From contig JAEXUB010000176.1 in assembly GCA_023453125.1 (NCBI GenBank), forward strand, positions 1 through 10,452: a stretch of DNA of 10,452 nucleotides, read 5' to 3'. This DNA is from Bacteroidota bacterium (GTDB taxonomy: Bacteria; Bacteroidota; Ignavibacteria; Ignavibacteriales; Melioribacteraceae). Shown here piece after piece: positions 1 through 7,410 of the stretch (the first letter of the stretch is position 1; every line of letters begins with the position of its first letter). A program made the position numbers and the translations under genes. The notes beneath the pieces were generated by a model, which saw only the letters and a list, made by a program, of their open reading frames with translations, did not search any database and had not been told where the DNA came from.

Positions 1-1
1 G

Positions 2-349
2 ACTATTTCTGTCTCAAAGGAAGGGGTTATTGAAGTTGTAGAAGCGAACGGCAGAACCAGAGTAGTAGGTGAGCTTCAGGTAGCACGTTTTATGAATCCG
101 GGGGGATTAACGAGTCTCGGCGATAATCTTTATGCCGAAACTTCATTTTCCGGCACGGCAATTATGGGAACACCTTCGTCAAACGGTTTCGGCGAGCTGC
201 ATCAGGGATTCCTTGAATCTTCGAACGTTGACGTTGTGGAAGAAATGATAGCTATGATTGCAGCCCAGCGCGCTTATGAAATAAATTCCAAAACAGTTCA
301 GACTGTAGAAAATATGATGTCAATCGCAAATAACCTGAAACGGACATAA
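2..349 (+). CDS. flgG: Flagellar distal rod protein FlgG, C-terminal part (5' end outside window)
   Basis: The reading frame is open from base 2 to the TAA at 347-349 and gives about 115 residues without their start. FlgG forms the distal rod, the drive shaft that passes through the P and L rings to the hook. The visible part matches the FlgG C-terminus: a VARFMNPGGL segment, then GDNLYAETSFSG, a GELHQGFLESSNVDVVEEM stretch, and the terminal helix QRAYEINSKTVQT. These correspond to the family signatures for the last D1 strand and the C-terminal D0 helix shared by rod and hook proteins. FlgG is preferred over FlgF because of the QGFLESSNVDVVEEM form and the flgA-H-I genes that follow. flgA begins 5 bases after the stop, so the two are almost certainly cotranscribed. 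Nothing unusual is seen. Confidence 0.95.
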   Translation, partial: TISVSKEGVIEVVEANGRTRVVGELQVARFMNPGGLTSLGDNLYAETSFSGTAIMGTPSSNGFGELHQGFLESSNVDVVEEMIAMIAAQRAYEINSKTVQTVENMMSIANNLKRT

Positions 350-354
350 CAATA

Positions 355-1005
355 ATGCTGTTATTCATCTTAAATATTTTTTCATTCTTTATACAGTCCC
401 CCGACCGGCTGAATGAGGATATAGACCGTTATCTGGCGCGTGAAATAAGCGGATACGACAGGATTGAGTTTAAGATTGCCAAAATGCCGGCCGATTATAA
501 GAAGATTGAGGTTCTGGAATCTTCGCATCTTAATGTCAGCGGAAGTACTGCATATCTTCCCGTAAAAATCACTTCAAAAGAGAATAAAGTTACGCAGACA
601 TATCTTACTATTAATGTGAAATTGTATAAGACCGTTTTTGCGGCAAAAGATAGAATTGACCGGAAGAAAGATATATCCGAAGCCGATTTTGACATACGCC
701 AGATTGATGTTGCCGGTTTGAGAGGTAAAATATTTCCGGTTAATGAAAAACTTGAAAAGTACCGCTCTAAAACTTTCATTAAAAAGGATGAAGCATTGAC
801 ATATGAACTCCTTGAAAAGACACCTGTTATACTTACAGGAGACAGGGTAAAGGCTTATTTTGTCAACGGTACAGTCTCTATTGATTTTTATGTTAACGCA
901 AGACAGGACGGAGTTGAAGGAGATATTATTAGAGTAGTAACTGCAGACAACAAGCAGTATAAAGCAAGAATAATCGATTCAAAAAGTGTAATTATTAATG
1001 AGTAA
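355..1005 (+). CDS. flgA: Flagellar P-ring assembly chaperone FlgA
   Basis: FlgA is a periplasmic chaperone needed for FlgI to polymerise into the P ring around the rod. The 216-residue product is close to the E. coli length of about 219. It begins with a short hydrophobic stretch (residues 1-14) that could be a signal peptide, although the positively charged n-region is missing. Residues about 97-160 look like the SAF fold (FAAKDRIDRKKDISEADF, then a segment ending near KKDEALTYELLE). The C-terminal part ends with the typical FlgA pattern: a V-x-F-x-V-x-A-R-Q-DG-x-GD-x-IRV segment (about residues 177-193) followed by YKARIIDSKSVII. The ATG at 355 has no clear Shine-Dalgarno sequence and lies 5 bases after flgG, so translational coupling is likely. 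Position directly before flgH and flgI supports the call. Confidence 0.9.
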   Translation: MLLFILNIFSFFIQSPDRLNEDIDRYLAREISGYDRIEFKIAKMPADYKKIEVLESSHLNVSGSTAYLPVKITSKENKVTQTYLTINVKLYKTVFAAKDRIDRKKDISEADFDIRQIDVAGLRGKIFPVNEKLEKYRSKTFIKKDEALTYELLEKTPVILTGDRVKAYFVNGTVSIDFYVNARQDGVEGDIIRVVTADNKQYKARIIDSKSVIINE

Positions 1006-1009
1006 TAAT

Positions 1010-1582
1010 ATGAAAATAAAATTTTTATTTGCGGTTTTATTGTTGTCATCGGCCATATCGGCACAGGATCTGCGCCAGAATGTATCAATGTCTCTTTTCT
1101 CGGATCAGAAAGCAAACCGGATTGGCGATGCGATAACAATTATAATTGTCGAAGCATCGCAGGCTTCAAACAATGCCGAAACTACTACCGGACGGTCAAG
1201 TTCAATTTCCATAGACGCCAGCGGCACCGTAAACAACAAGGCAATTCCCGGAGTAAACGGCGGTGTTGGAACAAAAAATGAATTTTCGGGAAGCGGTTCT
1301 ACTAAGACTACCGGTATGATTCAAACAAAGCTTTCGGCTATGATTGATTCGGTATACGCAAACGGCAATATGAGAATTAAAGGGAGCAGGAAAATTGTTA
1401 TAAATGGAGAAGAACAGACAATTACAATAAGCGGAATTGTGCGCCCCTCAGATATTCTTGCCAATAACACTGTTCTTTCTACAAATATTTCCGAAGCCGA
1501 AATAGTATTTGCCGGTGACGGTTCAATTTCAAGCTCGCAGAAACCGGGCTTGTTTACAAAAATATTTCATTGGCTCTTCTGA
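1010..1582 (+). CDS. flgH: Flagellar L-ring protein FlgH (no lipobox cysteine)
   Basis: FlgH builds the L ring, the bushing where the rod crosses the outer membrane. The start at 1010 gives 190 residues opening with MKIKFLFAVLLLSSAISA, a good signal peptide with a likely signal-peptidase-I cut before QDLR. An ATG at 998, in the same frame and overlapping flgA by 8 bases, would add four residues. I prefer 1010 because of the cleaner n-region and the TAAT-ATG context shared by several neighbours. Family features are SLFSDQKANRIGDAITIII near the mature N-terminus and, in the last third, NGNMRIKGSRKIVINGEEQ, ISGIVRPSDI and NTVLSTNISEAEI. Most FlgH proteins are lipoproteins of about 230 residues with a cysteine after the signal peptide. 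Here the whole protein has no cysteine and is shorter, so it would be a non-acylated ring subunit. Confidence 0.93.
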   Translation: MKIKFLFAVLLLSSAISAQDLRQNVSMSLFSDQKANRIGDAITIIIVEASQASNNAETTTGRSSSISIDASGTVNNKAIPGVNGGVGTKNEFSGSGSTKTTGMIQTKLSAMIDSVYANGNMRIKGSRKIVINGEEQTITISGIVRPSDILANNTVLSTNISEAEIVFAGDGSISSSQKPGLFTKIFHWLF

Positions 1583-1584
1583 GG
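1581..1584 (+). promoter_or_regulatory. Shine-Dalgarno site of flgI
   Basis: GAGG overlaps the flgH stop codon (TGA at 1580-1582) and lies 6 bases before the ATG at 1591. It decides the flgI start in favour of 1591 over an in-frame TTG at 1570, which has no such site and would put seven unrelated residues before the signal peptide. Confidence 0.6.
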
Positions 1585-1590
1585 TTTAAT

Positions 1591-2685
1591 ATGAAAAGCG
1601 TAACTAAATTAAGTTTAATATTTCTACTTGCATCTTCAGTTCTATTCGGACAGAGAATAAAAGACATTGCCTATTTTACCGGAGAGAATAACGAGCAGAT
1701 TATAGGATACGGATTGGTAATTGGACTCGCGGGAACAGGGGACAGCTACCGTACCGCATTTACAATGCAGTCAATATCGAGTATGCTCAAAAGATTTGGC
1801 ATTACAGTTTCGCAGGAAGATGTAAAAACCCGTAATGTGGCTGCTGTTATGGTAACCGCACAGCTAAATAACCAGTTTAAGCAGGGAGCTACATTTGATG
1901 TTAATGTTTCATCGGCCGGCGATGCAACTAGCCTGCAGGGGGGAACATTATTATATACTCCTCTTTCAAAACCGCAGGATGGAATTGTTTATGCCACGGC
2001 ACAGGGACCTATATCGGTCGGCGGATATGATTTTTCTACTTCAACAGGGAACAGATCATCAAAAAATCCTACCACTACGGGAAGAGTGCCGCGCGGCGGC
2101 TCGCTTGTTTCTGATTTAAGAATGCCTCAGACTCAGGGGGGGCAGGTTAGCATATTCTTAAAGAATCCCGATTTTACAACTGCCAATAATGTTGCCTCCG
2201 CTATTAATGCCAAATTCGCAAATTCAGCTAAAGCTTCCGACGCCACAGAGATCCAGGTTAATATACCACAGGAGAGGCAGGCCGATATGATAGCATTTAT
2301 GGCGGAACTGGAATCAATTCCGGTTCAGACAGATATAGCAGCACGAGTTGTTTTGAATGAAAGAACCGGAACCGTAGTTGCCGGCAGTCAGGTTATTATT
2401 CTTCCCGCAACTATTACACACGGCAGCCTAAATCTTACAATAAGGTCTTATCCGATAATTTCTCAGCCGGGGGCTTTTTCGCAGGGGAGGACAGAGGTGT
2501 TTAATAATCTCATTCCTTATGTTCAGCAGGATTCAACAAAGTCAATCGCAATTCAGAGGGCAACAACCGTAAGCGAAGTTGCAGCTGCATTGAATTCTCT
2601 TAAAGTAACGCCGAGAGACATAATTTCAATTTTCCAGGCGCTTAAAGAAGCAGGCGCTCTTGTTGCCGAACTAATTATAATCTAA
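1591..2685 (+). CDS. flgI: Flagellar P-ring protein FlgI
   Basis: FlgI polymerises in the periplasm into the P ring, the bushing around the rod at the peptidoglycan layer; FlgA helps its assembly. From the ATG at 1591 the product is 364 residues, almost the same as E. coli FlgI (365). The first 20 residues (MKSVTKLSLIFLLASSVLFG) form a signal peptide, followed by QRIKDIA, the usual mature start. Family signatures include IIGYGLVIGLAGTGD (about residues 37-51), TRNVAAVMVTAQL, GDATSLQGGTLLYTPL and AQGPISVGGY. Further on come RVVLNERTGTVVAGSQV and, near the end, a VAAALNSLKVTPRDIISIF segment followed by ALKEAGALVAELII. A Shine-Dalgarno GAGG overlaps the flgH stop. flgJ follows after 17 bases. 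Confidence 0.97.
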   Translation: MKSVTKLSLIFLLASSVLFGQRIKDIAYFTGENNEQIIGYGLVIGLAGTGDSYRTAFTMQSISSMLKRFGITVSQEDVKTRNVAAVMVTAQLNNQFKQGATFDVNVSSAGDATSLQGGTLLYTPLSKPQDGIVYATAQGPISVGGYDFSTSTGNRSSKNPTTTGRVPRGGSLVSDLRMPQTQGGQVSIFLKNPDFTTANNVASAINAKFANSAKASDATEIQVNIPQERQADMIAFMAELESIPVQTDIAARVVLNERTGTVVAGSQVIILPATITHGSLNLTIRSYPIISQPGAFSQGRTEVFNNLIPYVQQDSTKSIAIQRATTVSEVAAALNSLKVTPRDIISIFQALKEAGALVAELIII

Positions 2686-2702
2686 TTAACGGACTTGCAG
2701 TA

Positions 2703-3542
2703 ATGGATCTCAAAGTCACAAATGAACAGCATATAAAGACCGCACAGGTTAACGAGCGTTTCGATTATGACAAGAAAGCCCGTTTAGCGAAGGCCTCTAA
2801 GGGTTTTGAAAGTATACTGACTCAAATGATGATTAAGAGTATGACAAAGACAAACGAAGGAGGATTATTCGGCGGCGGCGACGGTCTTGGCGGCGATATG
2901 TACGATTCCATATTTGAGGCTGAAATTGCCAAACATATTTCCGAAAAGAAGGGGCTTGGAATAGCAGGAATGATTTTTAAGAAAGTTACCGGCCAGGAAA
3001 TGGATGAATTTGATAAGCTTTATGCCGCTATTGAGAGGGATAAGAATGTAAAAGGGGATAAGCCGGTTAATAAAAAGAATGCAGATCCTATTAAAATAAA
3101 TCCAGAAACTCTGCAGAAAAAAGCCATTTCGCCCACAAACGACTCTCTGAAAAGGCTTGAAAAGTACGATAATTACATTGATGAGGCTTCAAAAAAGTTC
3201 GGGATTGACAAAAACATCATAAAATCGGTCATTTTAACAGAATCGGCGGCTAATCCCAAGGCTGTTTCAAGAGCAAATGCAAAGGGATTAATGCAGCTTA
3301 TTGATACAACCGCGGAAGATATGGGGGTCAGGAATTCCTTTGACCCAAAGCAAAATATTCTCGGAGGCACTAAATATTTAGCCAAAATGCTTCGACAATA
3401 TGATGGGGATTTGAAGCTCAGTTTAGCAGCTTATAATGCAGGCCCCCAAAATGTTGAAAAACACAATGGTGTTCCTCCTTTCGAGGAGACAAAAAATTAC
3501 ATAGCGCGTGTAATCGGCTATTTCAATTACTTAAATGAGTAA
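2703..3542 (+). CDS. flgJ: FlgJ: rod-binding domain fused to a lytic transglycosylase domain
   Basis: FlgJ caps the growing rod and opens the peptidoglycan so that the rod can pass. Residues about 27-97 are the rod-binding domain (KGFESILTQMMIKSMTK, FGGGDGLGGDMYDSIFEAE, KGLGIAGMIFKKV). A charged linker runs to about residue 150. Residues about 155-279 are a GH23/SLT-type lytic transglycosylase: the catalytic glutamate is E180 in ILTESAANPKAVS, followed by GLMQL (195-199) and AAYNAGP (242-248), the three standard motifs of the family. The enteric FlgJ carries a GH73 glucosaminidase here instead, so this is the alternative architecture known from other bacteria. All visible catalytic motifs are intact. 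No signal peptide is seen, so export by the flagellar type III apparatus is expected. There is no clear Shine-Dalgarno site; flgN starts 3 bases downstream. Confidence 0.93.
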   Translation: MDLKVTNEQHIKTAQVNERFDYDKKARLAKASKGFESILTQMMIKSMTKTNEGGLFGGGDGLGGDMYDSIFEAEIAKHISEKKGLGIAGMIFKKVTGQEMDEFDKLYAAIERDKNVKGDKPVNKKNADPIKINPETLQKKAISPTNDSLKRLEKYDNYIDEASKKFGIDKNIIKSVILTESAANPKAVSRANAKGLMQLIDTTAEDMGVRNSFDPKQNILGGTKYLAKMLRQYDGDLKLSLAAYNAGPQNVEKHNGVPPFEETKNYIARVIGYFNYLNE

Positions 3543-3545
3543 AAT

Positions 3546-4001
3546 ATGGACGAAAAAGATCTCATAAAAACTCTAAGCGGCCTCGAAGAAAGCCTTATAA
3601 AATTGTTCGAGACAGCACGTCAGAAACAGGATGCGCTTGTAAACAATAACATTAAGCTTCTCGAATCGGCTGTCTCTGCCGAAGAAAGGTTTATCCGTAA
3701 TGTTGAAAAGGCGGAAAAACAGAGAATCTCGGTATTAACAGAGCTTAATAAGAAATATATGATGAATGCAACATCCCTTAAGCTTAATGATTTCCTGAGC
3801 GGCGCCAAGAATAAACTGGATGAAAGAAATGTTGCTCAAATCCTTAAAATCCAAAACAGGATTAGGAAATATATTGTTGCCATTGAATCTTTGAATCAGC
3901 AGAACCAGTATCTTATTGATACTGCACGGGACTTTATCAAAATGACTATTTCGGAATTGGTAGGCCCCCAGAGAAAATCATTTTTAGACAAAAGAGTATA
4001 A
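3546..4001 (+). CDS. flgN: FlgN-family export chaperone for FlgK and FlgL
   Basis: In studied bacteria FlgN is a cytosolic chaperone that holds the hook-filament junction proteins FlgK and FlgL and brings them to the export gate. The 151-residue product has no signal peptide or membrane segment and is predicted by eye to be nearly all helical: a long N-terminal helix with LSGLEESLIKLFETARQKQDAL, then KLLESAVSAEERFIRNVEKAEKQR. This fits the loosely conserved FlgN pattern of a helix, an L-x-x-x-x-x-x-KE/EE-x-x-L-x-x-x-E-x-x-R stretch and a second long helix. Sequence conservation in this family is weak, so the call leans on length (FlgN is about 140-160 residues) and on position: 3 bases after flgJ and 1 base before flgK. 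No flgM gene lies between flgJ and this gene. Confidence 0.82.
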   Translation: MDEKDLIKTLSGLEESLIKLFETARQKQDALVNNNIKLLESAVSAEERFIRNVEKAEKQRISVLTELNKKYMMNATSLKLNDFLSGAKNKLDERNVAQILKIQNRIRKYIVAIESLNQQNQYLIDTARDFIKMTISELVGPQRKSFLDKRV

Positions 4002-4002
4002 T

Positions 4003-5361
4003 ATGTCTCTAAGCAGAATATTCGATATAAGCAGGCGAAGCCTGGCAACCTATCAGAGAGCACTCGATTCTACTGCTCATAACGTTGCCAATTCAGCCAA
4101 TGCCGATTTCTCCAGAAGGAGAGTTGTTTTAACTCCTGAATTACCCGAAGTTAATGCCGGAATTGTGTGGGGTACAGGGGTTAAACTCGTTGATATTCAA
4201 AGATTGAGAGATACATTTGCAGACAGCCAGATAAGATCGAATAATCAGAAAAATTCCGATGCTGATAAGCAGACTCAGCTTTTAGGGCAGATTGAAAGGG
4301 CATTCAATGAACCTACAGACCAGGGACTCGCGAATTCAATTGCGGGATTCTTTAATTCCTGGAGCTCGCTGGCAGTTAATCCCTCTTCAATTCCTTTGAG
4401 GAATAACCTATTAAATTCCGCAAATCTGATGTCTGCGAAGATTAAAGATATTCACGACAACCTTGTTGCCTTGCAGGGAACAATACAGAAAGATTTTTCG
4501 GCAATAACATCAACGGTTAATACATCTCTTCAGAATATTCAGGAACTGAACAGGCAGATTTACGAATCGAAGGTAATGGGAAGCTCTTCTGCAGATCTTG
4601 AAGATCAGAGAGATCTGCTTATAGATGATTTAAGCAAAATGGTCAATATTACGGTCAGCTACGATAGCGGCGGTTCTGCCAATATTTCTGTGGGGGGCAT
4701 TCTTGCTGCCGATAGATTTAACTATACAGAATTTACTACGAGGGTTGAAAACGGAAAACTTGAACTGATTGGAAAAGAATCGGGGCTGGCAGTTAGTCTT
4801 AAAGGGGGAGAACTAAACGCTATCGCCGAGATTTATAATAATAAAATTCCGCAGTACCAGGGGAAGCTCGATACAATTGTAAATGCAATAATGACAAATG
4901 TAAACAGCTTGCACCAGCAGGGAACTGATATTTCAACCCCGCCTCAGGGAGGCCTGACATTCTTTGAAAGCTATCAGGAAGGAAAATTGAGCATAAACTA
5001 CCTAATTGCTCAGGATTCGAGGAAAATTGCGATATCTTCCGATGGTACAGCAGGAAATGGGGATTTAGCCATTCAGATTGGTGATTTACTGAATGCAAAA
5101 GTTGTTGATGGAGCCAGTTTTACCGAAAGCTATTCAAATCTTATTTCCCAGATAGCGAATGATTACAAGGCGCAGGAAAACAGAAAAGAAGCCAGTTCCC
5201 TTGCAATTCAGCAGATGGAACAGGTTAAATCATCGGTAAGCGGTGTTTCAATTGACGAAGAAATGACCAATATGATTAGATATCAGAGATCTTATGATGC
5301 ATCGGCCAAATTAATTTCCGCTGCGGATGAATTACTTAAAACTTTACTAAATATGGTATAG
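4003..5361 (+). CDS. flgK: Hook-filament junction protein FlgK (HAP1)
   Basis: FlgK forms the first of the two junction rings between hook and filament and is exported by the flagellar apparatus. The 452-residue product is shorter than E. coli FlgK (547), and the loss is in the variable outer domains. The N-terminal D0/D1 helix contains ALDSTAHNVANSANADFSRR, matching the rod/hook/HAP signature, but the usual TPGYSRQ is replaced by NADFSRR. The middle has SIAGFFNSWSSLAVNPSS and DLEDQRDLLIDDLSKMVNI, both typical of FlgK, and the end carries SSVSGVSIDEEMTNMIRYQ followed by the last helix ADELLKTLLNM, the canonical C-terminus. The ATG is 1 base after the flgN stop in a TAAT-ATG context with no Shine-Dalgarno site. 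flgL begins 2 bases after the stop. Confidence 0.95.
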   Translation: MSLSRIFDISRRSLATYQRALDSTAHNVANSANADFSRRRVVLTPELPEVNAGIVWGTGVKLVDIQRLRDTFADSQIRSNNQKNSDADKQTQLLGQIERAFNEPTDQGLANSIAGFFNSWSSLAVNPSSIPLRNNLLNSANLMSAKIKDIHDNLVALQGTIQKDFSAITSTVNTSLQNIQELNRQIYESKVMGSSSADLEDQRDLLIDDLSKMVNITVSYDSGGSANISVGGILAADRFNYTEFTTRVENGKLELIGKESGLAVSLKGGELNAIAEIYNNKIPQYQGKLDTIVNAIMTNVNSLHQQGTDISTPPQGGLTFFESYQEGKLSINYLIAQDSRKIAISSDGTAGNGDLAIQIGDLLNAKVVDGASFTESYSNLISQIANDYKAQENRKEASSLAIQQMEQVKSSVSGVSIDEEMTNMIRYQRSYDASAKLISAADELLKTLLNMV

Positions 5362-5363
5362 AA

Positions 5364-6623
5364 ATGAGAATTTCCGATACAATGATGTCTGCCAATTATC
5401 TTGAGAATCTAAGCCGTTCGCGCGAAAGGCTTATGAAGATTCAGGAACAGATGGCAAGCCAGAAAAAAATTCAGCAGCCTTCCGATTCTCCCGAAGGTAC
5501 TGCAAGGGTGATGGATCTTCAGTCTAAGCTGACCCAGTCGGAAGTATATCTGAAAAATATTGAAAACAGCATTACATTTATCAGGGAATCTCTTAGCAAT
5601 CTTGAACAGATGGATTCCAAAATAACAGATGTTCTTACTACCATTACCGATTCGCGTAATGCAAACCTGAATGATTCCAACCTTCAGGACTTGGCTAACA
5701 AGATTGATTCTGTACTTTCATCAATAATGGATTATGCAAACTCCAGTTATGAAGGGAAATATTTATTCGGAGGAACGGATATCTCGAGCAAACCGTTCGG
5801 AATGACAGCCGACGGAACGGCGGTAGAAATTAAAGCAGCCAACATTTCAGGGAATCAAAATGTAAGAATTTCCGATAACAGGATTCAGTCGATCAACCTT
5901 CCCGGAAGCGAATTGTTTTCTACCATTATCAGCCAGTCGGGGAACCTGAATTCTGCGGCTGCAGTAGGAGCTTCCACTCTTAATTCTTCGCAGGTTTACG
6001 ACGCTGCCGGTAATGCATATACATTAAATATTTCTTACCAGAAGACGGCTGCAAATACCTACAGCATGACGTACGATGTTGTTGACGGAGGGGGATCTTC
6101 AGTTCTTTCACCGGCACCGGCAGCAAAGACAATGGTATTTGATTCCGCCACAGGACTTTTAAAAACAGTTGACGGCAATGCGCCCTCCAAAATAAGCGTA
6201 AAAGGGGCATCGGCAAAGGTTGAGTTCATGATAGATCCGGTACAGATTACCGAGGCGAATTCTGCTGCATCAATTAACGCAACGGCCAACCAGAAGACAA
6301 GTATATTCAACACTCTAATTTCTATCAGCGATAATTTGAGAAACGGTATAAGGCCTACTGTACAGCAGGAATCCGATGTTCAGAATTTCTTCAATCATCT
6401 GCTCAATAGGGAATCGCAGCTGGGAAATGTTCAGAATCAGCTCGAAAGTGTTCAGGAACTTCTTCAGCAGAAAACCACAAATCTACAGGAACTTGTATCA
6501 AATGAAATGGAAGTAGATATGCCGAAGCTTCTGATTGACCTTCAAAATCAGCAATATGTTCTTGATATGAGTTATAAAATGGCTTCAATGATTCTTCCTA
6601 AATCTCTTATGGACTTCTTATGA
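5364..6623 (+). CDS. flgL: Hook-filament junction protein FlgL (HAP3) with an inserted FlaE-like domain
   Basis: FlgL forms the second junction ring, on which the flagellin filament grows. The flagellin-like N-terminus reads MRISDTMMSANYLENLSRS, followed by QMASQKKIQQPSDSPEGTARVM, the family signature. Residues 124-146 (YANSSYEGKYLFGGTDISSKPF) match the typical FlgL D1 segment, and the end (EMEVDMPKLLIDLQNQQYVL, then YKMASMILPKSLMDFL) is the flagellin-type C-terminal helix. At 419 residues it is about 100 longer than common FlgL proteins. The excess lies at about residues 200-296 and reads like the FlaE domain of the hook protein FlgE: VYDAAGNAYTLNISYQKTAA, then MVFDSATGLL, then a GASAKVEFMIDPVQIT close. 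The stop overlaps the motA start as ATGA (6620-6623), which indicates translational coupling. Confidence 0.93.
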   Translation: MRISDTMMSANYLENLSRSRERLMKIQEQMASQKKIQQPSDSPEGTARVMDLQSKLTQSEVYLKNIENSITFIRESLSNLEQMDSKITDVLTTITDSRNANLNDSNLQDLANKIDSVLSSIMDYANSSYEGKYLFGGTDISSKPFGMTADGTAVEIKAANISGNQNVRISDNRIQSINLPGSELFSTIISQSGNLNSAAAVGASTLNSSQVYDAAGNAYTLNISYQKTAANTYSMTYDVVDGGGSSVLSPAPAAKTMVFDSATGLLKTVDGNAPSKISVKGASAKVEFMIDPVQITEANSAASINATANQKTSIFNTLISISDNLRNGIRPTVQQESDVQNFFNHLLNRESQLGNVQNQLESVQELLQQKTTNLQELVSNEMEVDMPKLLIDLQNQQYVLDMSYKMASMILPKSLMDFL

Positions 6624-7396
6624 TAAGAAAGATTGGTTCTCTTAATGGATTCTTACTCGGAATTCTTTCAATATTCGGAGCATTTTTAATTGAAGGGGGA
6701 TCTCTAAAGGCCCTCTTTCTGGCGGCGCCATTAATTATAGTATTCGGCGGGACATTTGCAGCCGTTATAATTGGTTTCGGTCTGGAAAAAGTGGCAAACA
6801 TTTTTACTTTTATTAAAATTGCATACTTTCCGCGCAAATATGACCTTAATAATCTCATTGAGACGTTTTTTGATATGTCGGTAAAAGCAAGAAGAGAAGG
6901 GCTTCTGGTATTGGAGAAGGACCTGGACCGGTTCGAATTTCCTTTCCCTAAAAAGCTTCTCCGTTTTGCAATTGACGGAACGAGTCCGGAATCTATTGAG
7001 ACAATGGCTCAGCTCGAAATTCAAGCGATGCAGGAAAGACATTTTTCGAATGCATTTATATTTAGTAAGATGGGGGGATACGCCCCTACGATGGGAATTC
7101 TGGGAACTGTTATGGCCCTTATAATGACGATGGCATCCGGGCAGAACGACCCGAATTTGCTCATAAAAGGGATAGCATCAGCATTCATAGCAACTTTATG
7201 GGGCGTACTAAGCGCAAATTTATTATGGCTGCCGATAGGCGATAAACTTAAAAAATGTCACTTAGAAGAAAAACATATGATGGAAATATCTTTGGAGGGG
7301 GCTCTGGCTCTTCAGAATGGAGAGATTCCGATGATTCTGAAAGCAAGATTGGCAGGTATGCTTCCCCAAAAAGAGCAATTAAAAATCGCGTTATAA
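6620..7396 (+). CDS. motA: Flagellar motor stator protein MotA (first copy, Bacillus-like type)
   Basis: MotA is the inner-membrane stator subunit that, five around two MotB, couples ion flow to rotor torque. The 258-residue length fits the short Bacillus-type MotA. Four membrane segments can be seen at about residues 8-25, 33-53, 150-172 and 183-206, with a large cytoplasmic loop between the second and third. Conserved features are RREGLLVLEKDL (91-102) in the cytoplasmic loop, GGYAPTMGILGTV (152-164) with the proline P156, and IASAFIATLWGV (185-196) leading to NLLWLPIGDKL with P205; these prolines match the two functional prolines of E. coli MotA. The C-terminus, EGALALQNGEIP followed by a short tail, is also standard, so the reading frame is real to its stop. 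That matters because a motB start inside it at 7255 is possible. Confidence 0.95.
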   Translation: MIRKIGSLNGFLLGILSIFGAFLIEGGSLKALFLAAPLIIVFGGTFAAVIIGFGLEKVANIFTFIKIAYFPRKYDLNNLIETFFDMSVKARREGLLVLEKDLDRFEFPFPKKLLRFAIDGTSPESIETMAQLEIQAMQERHFSNAFIFSKMGGYAPTMGILGTVMALIMTMASGQNDPNLLIKGIASAFIATLWGVLSANLLWLPIGDKLKKCHLEEKHMMEISLEGALALQNGEIPMILKARLAGMLPQKEQLKIAL

Positions 7397-7410
7397 ACGA
7401 TCCTGAAGAA

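Noticed and set aside
1570..1590. An in-frame TTG at 1570 as the flgI start, overlapping flgH by 13 bases
   Set aside because: The ATG at 1591 has a GAGG site 6 bases upstream and opens directly on a normal signal peptide; the upstream codons add residues that do not fit it.
4591..4618. An 8-base perfect inverted repeat (GCAGATCT / AGATCTGC) with a 12-base loop
   Set aside because: It lies inside a conserved part of flgK (the DLEDQRDLL segment), has no T-run, and is explained by codon choice for that motif.
5976..6260. The extra FlgL segment as a separate inserted gene or mobile element
   Set aside because: The frame is continuous through it, there are no terminal repeats or duplications, and the flanking FlgL halves are both needed and intact, so it is an internal domain.
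6731..7042. A 103-residue open frame on the minus strand, opposite motA
   Set aside because: It is fully covered by a conserved motA gene, has no recognisable motif, and is typical of shadow frames; the same applies to the other minus-strand frames opposite flgA, flgJ, flgK, flgL and motB.
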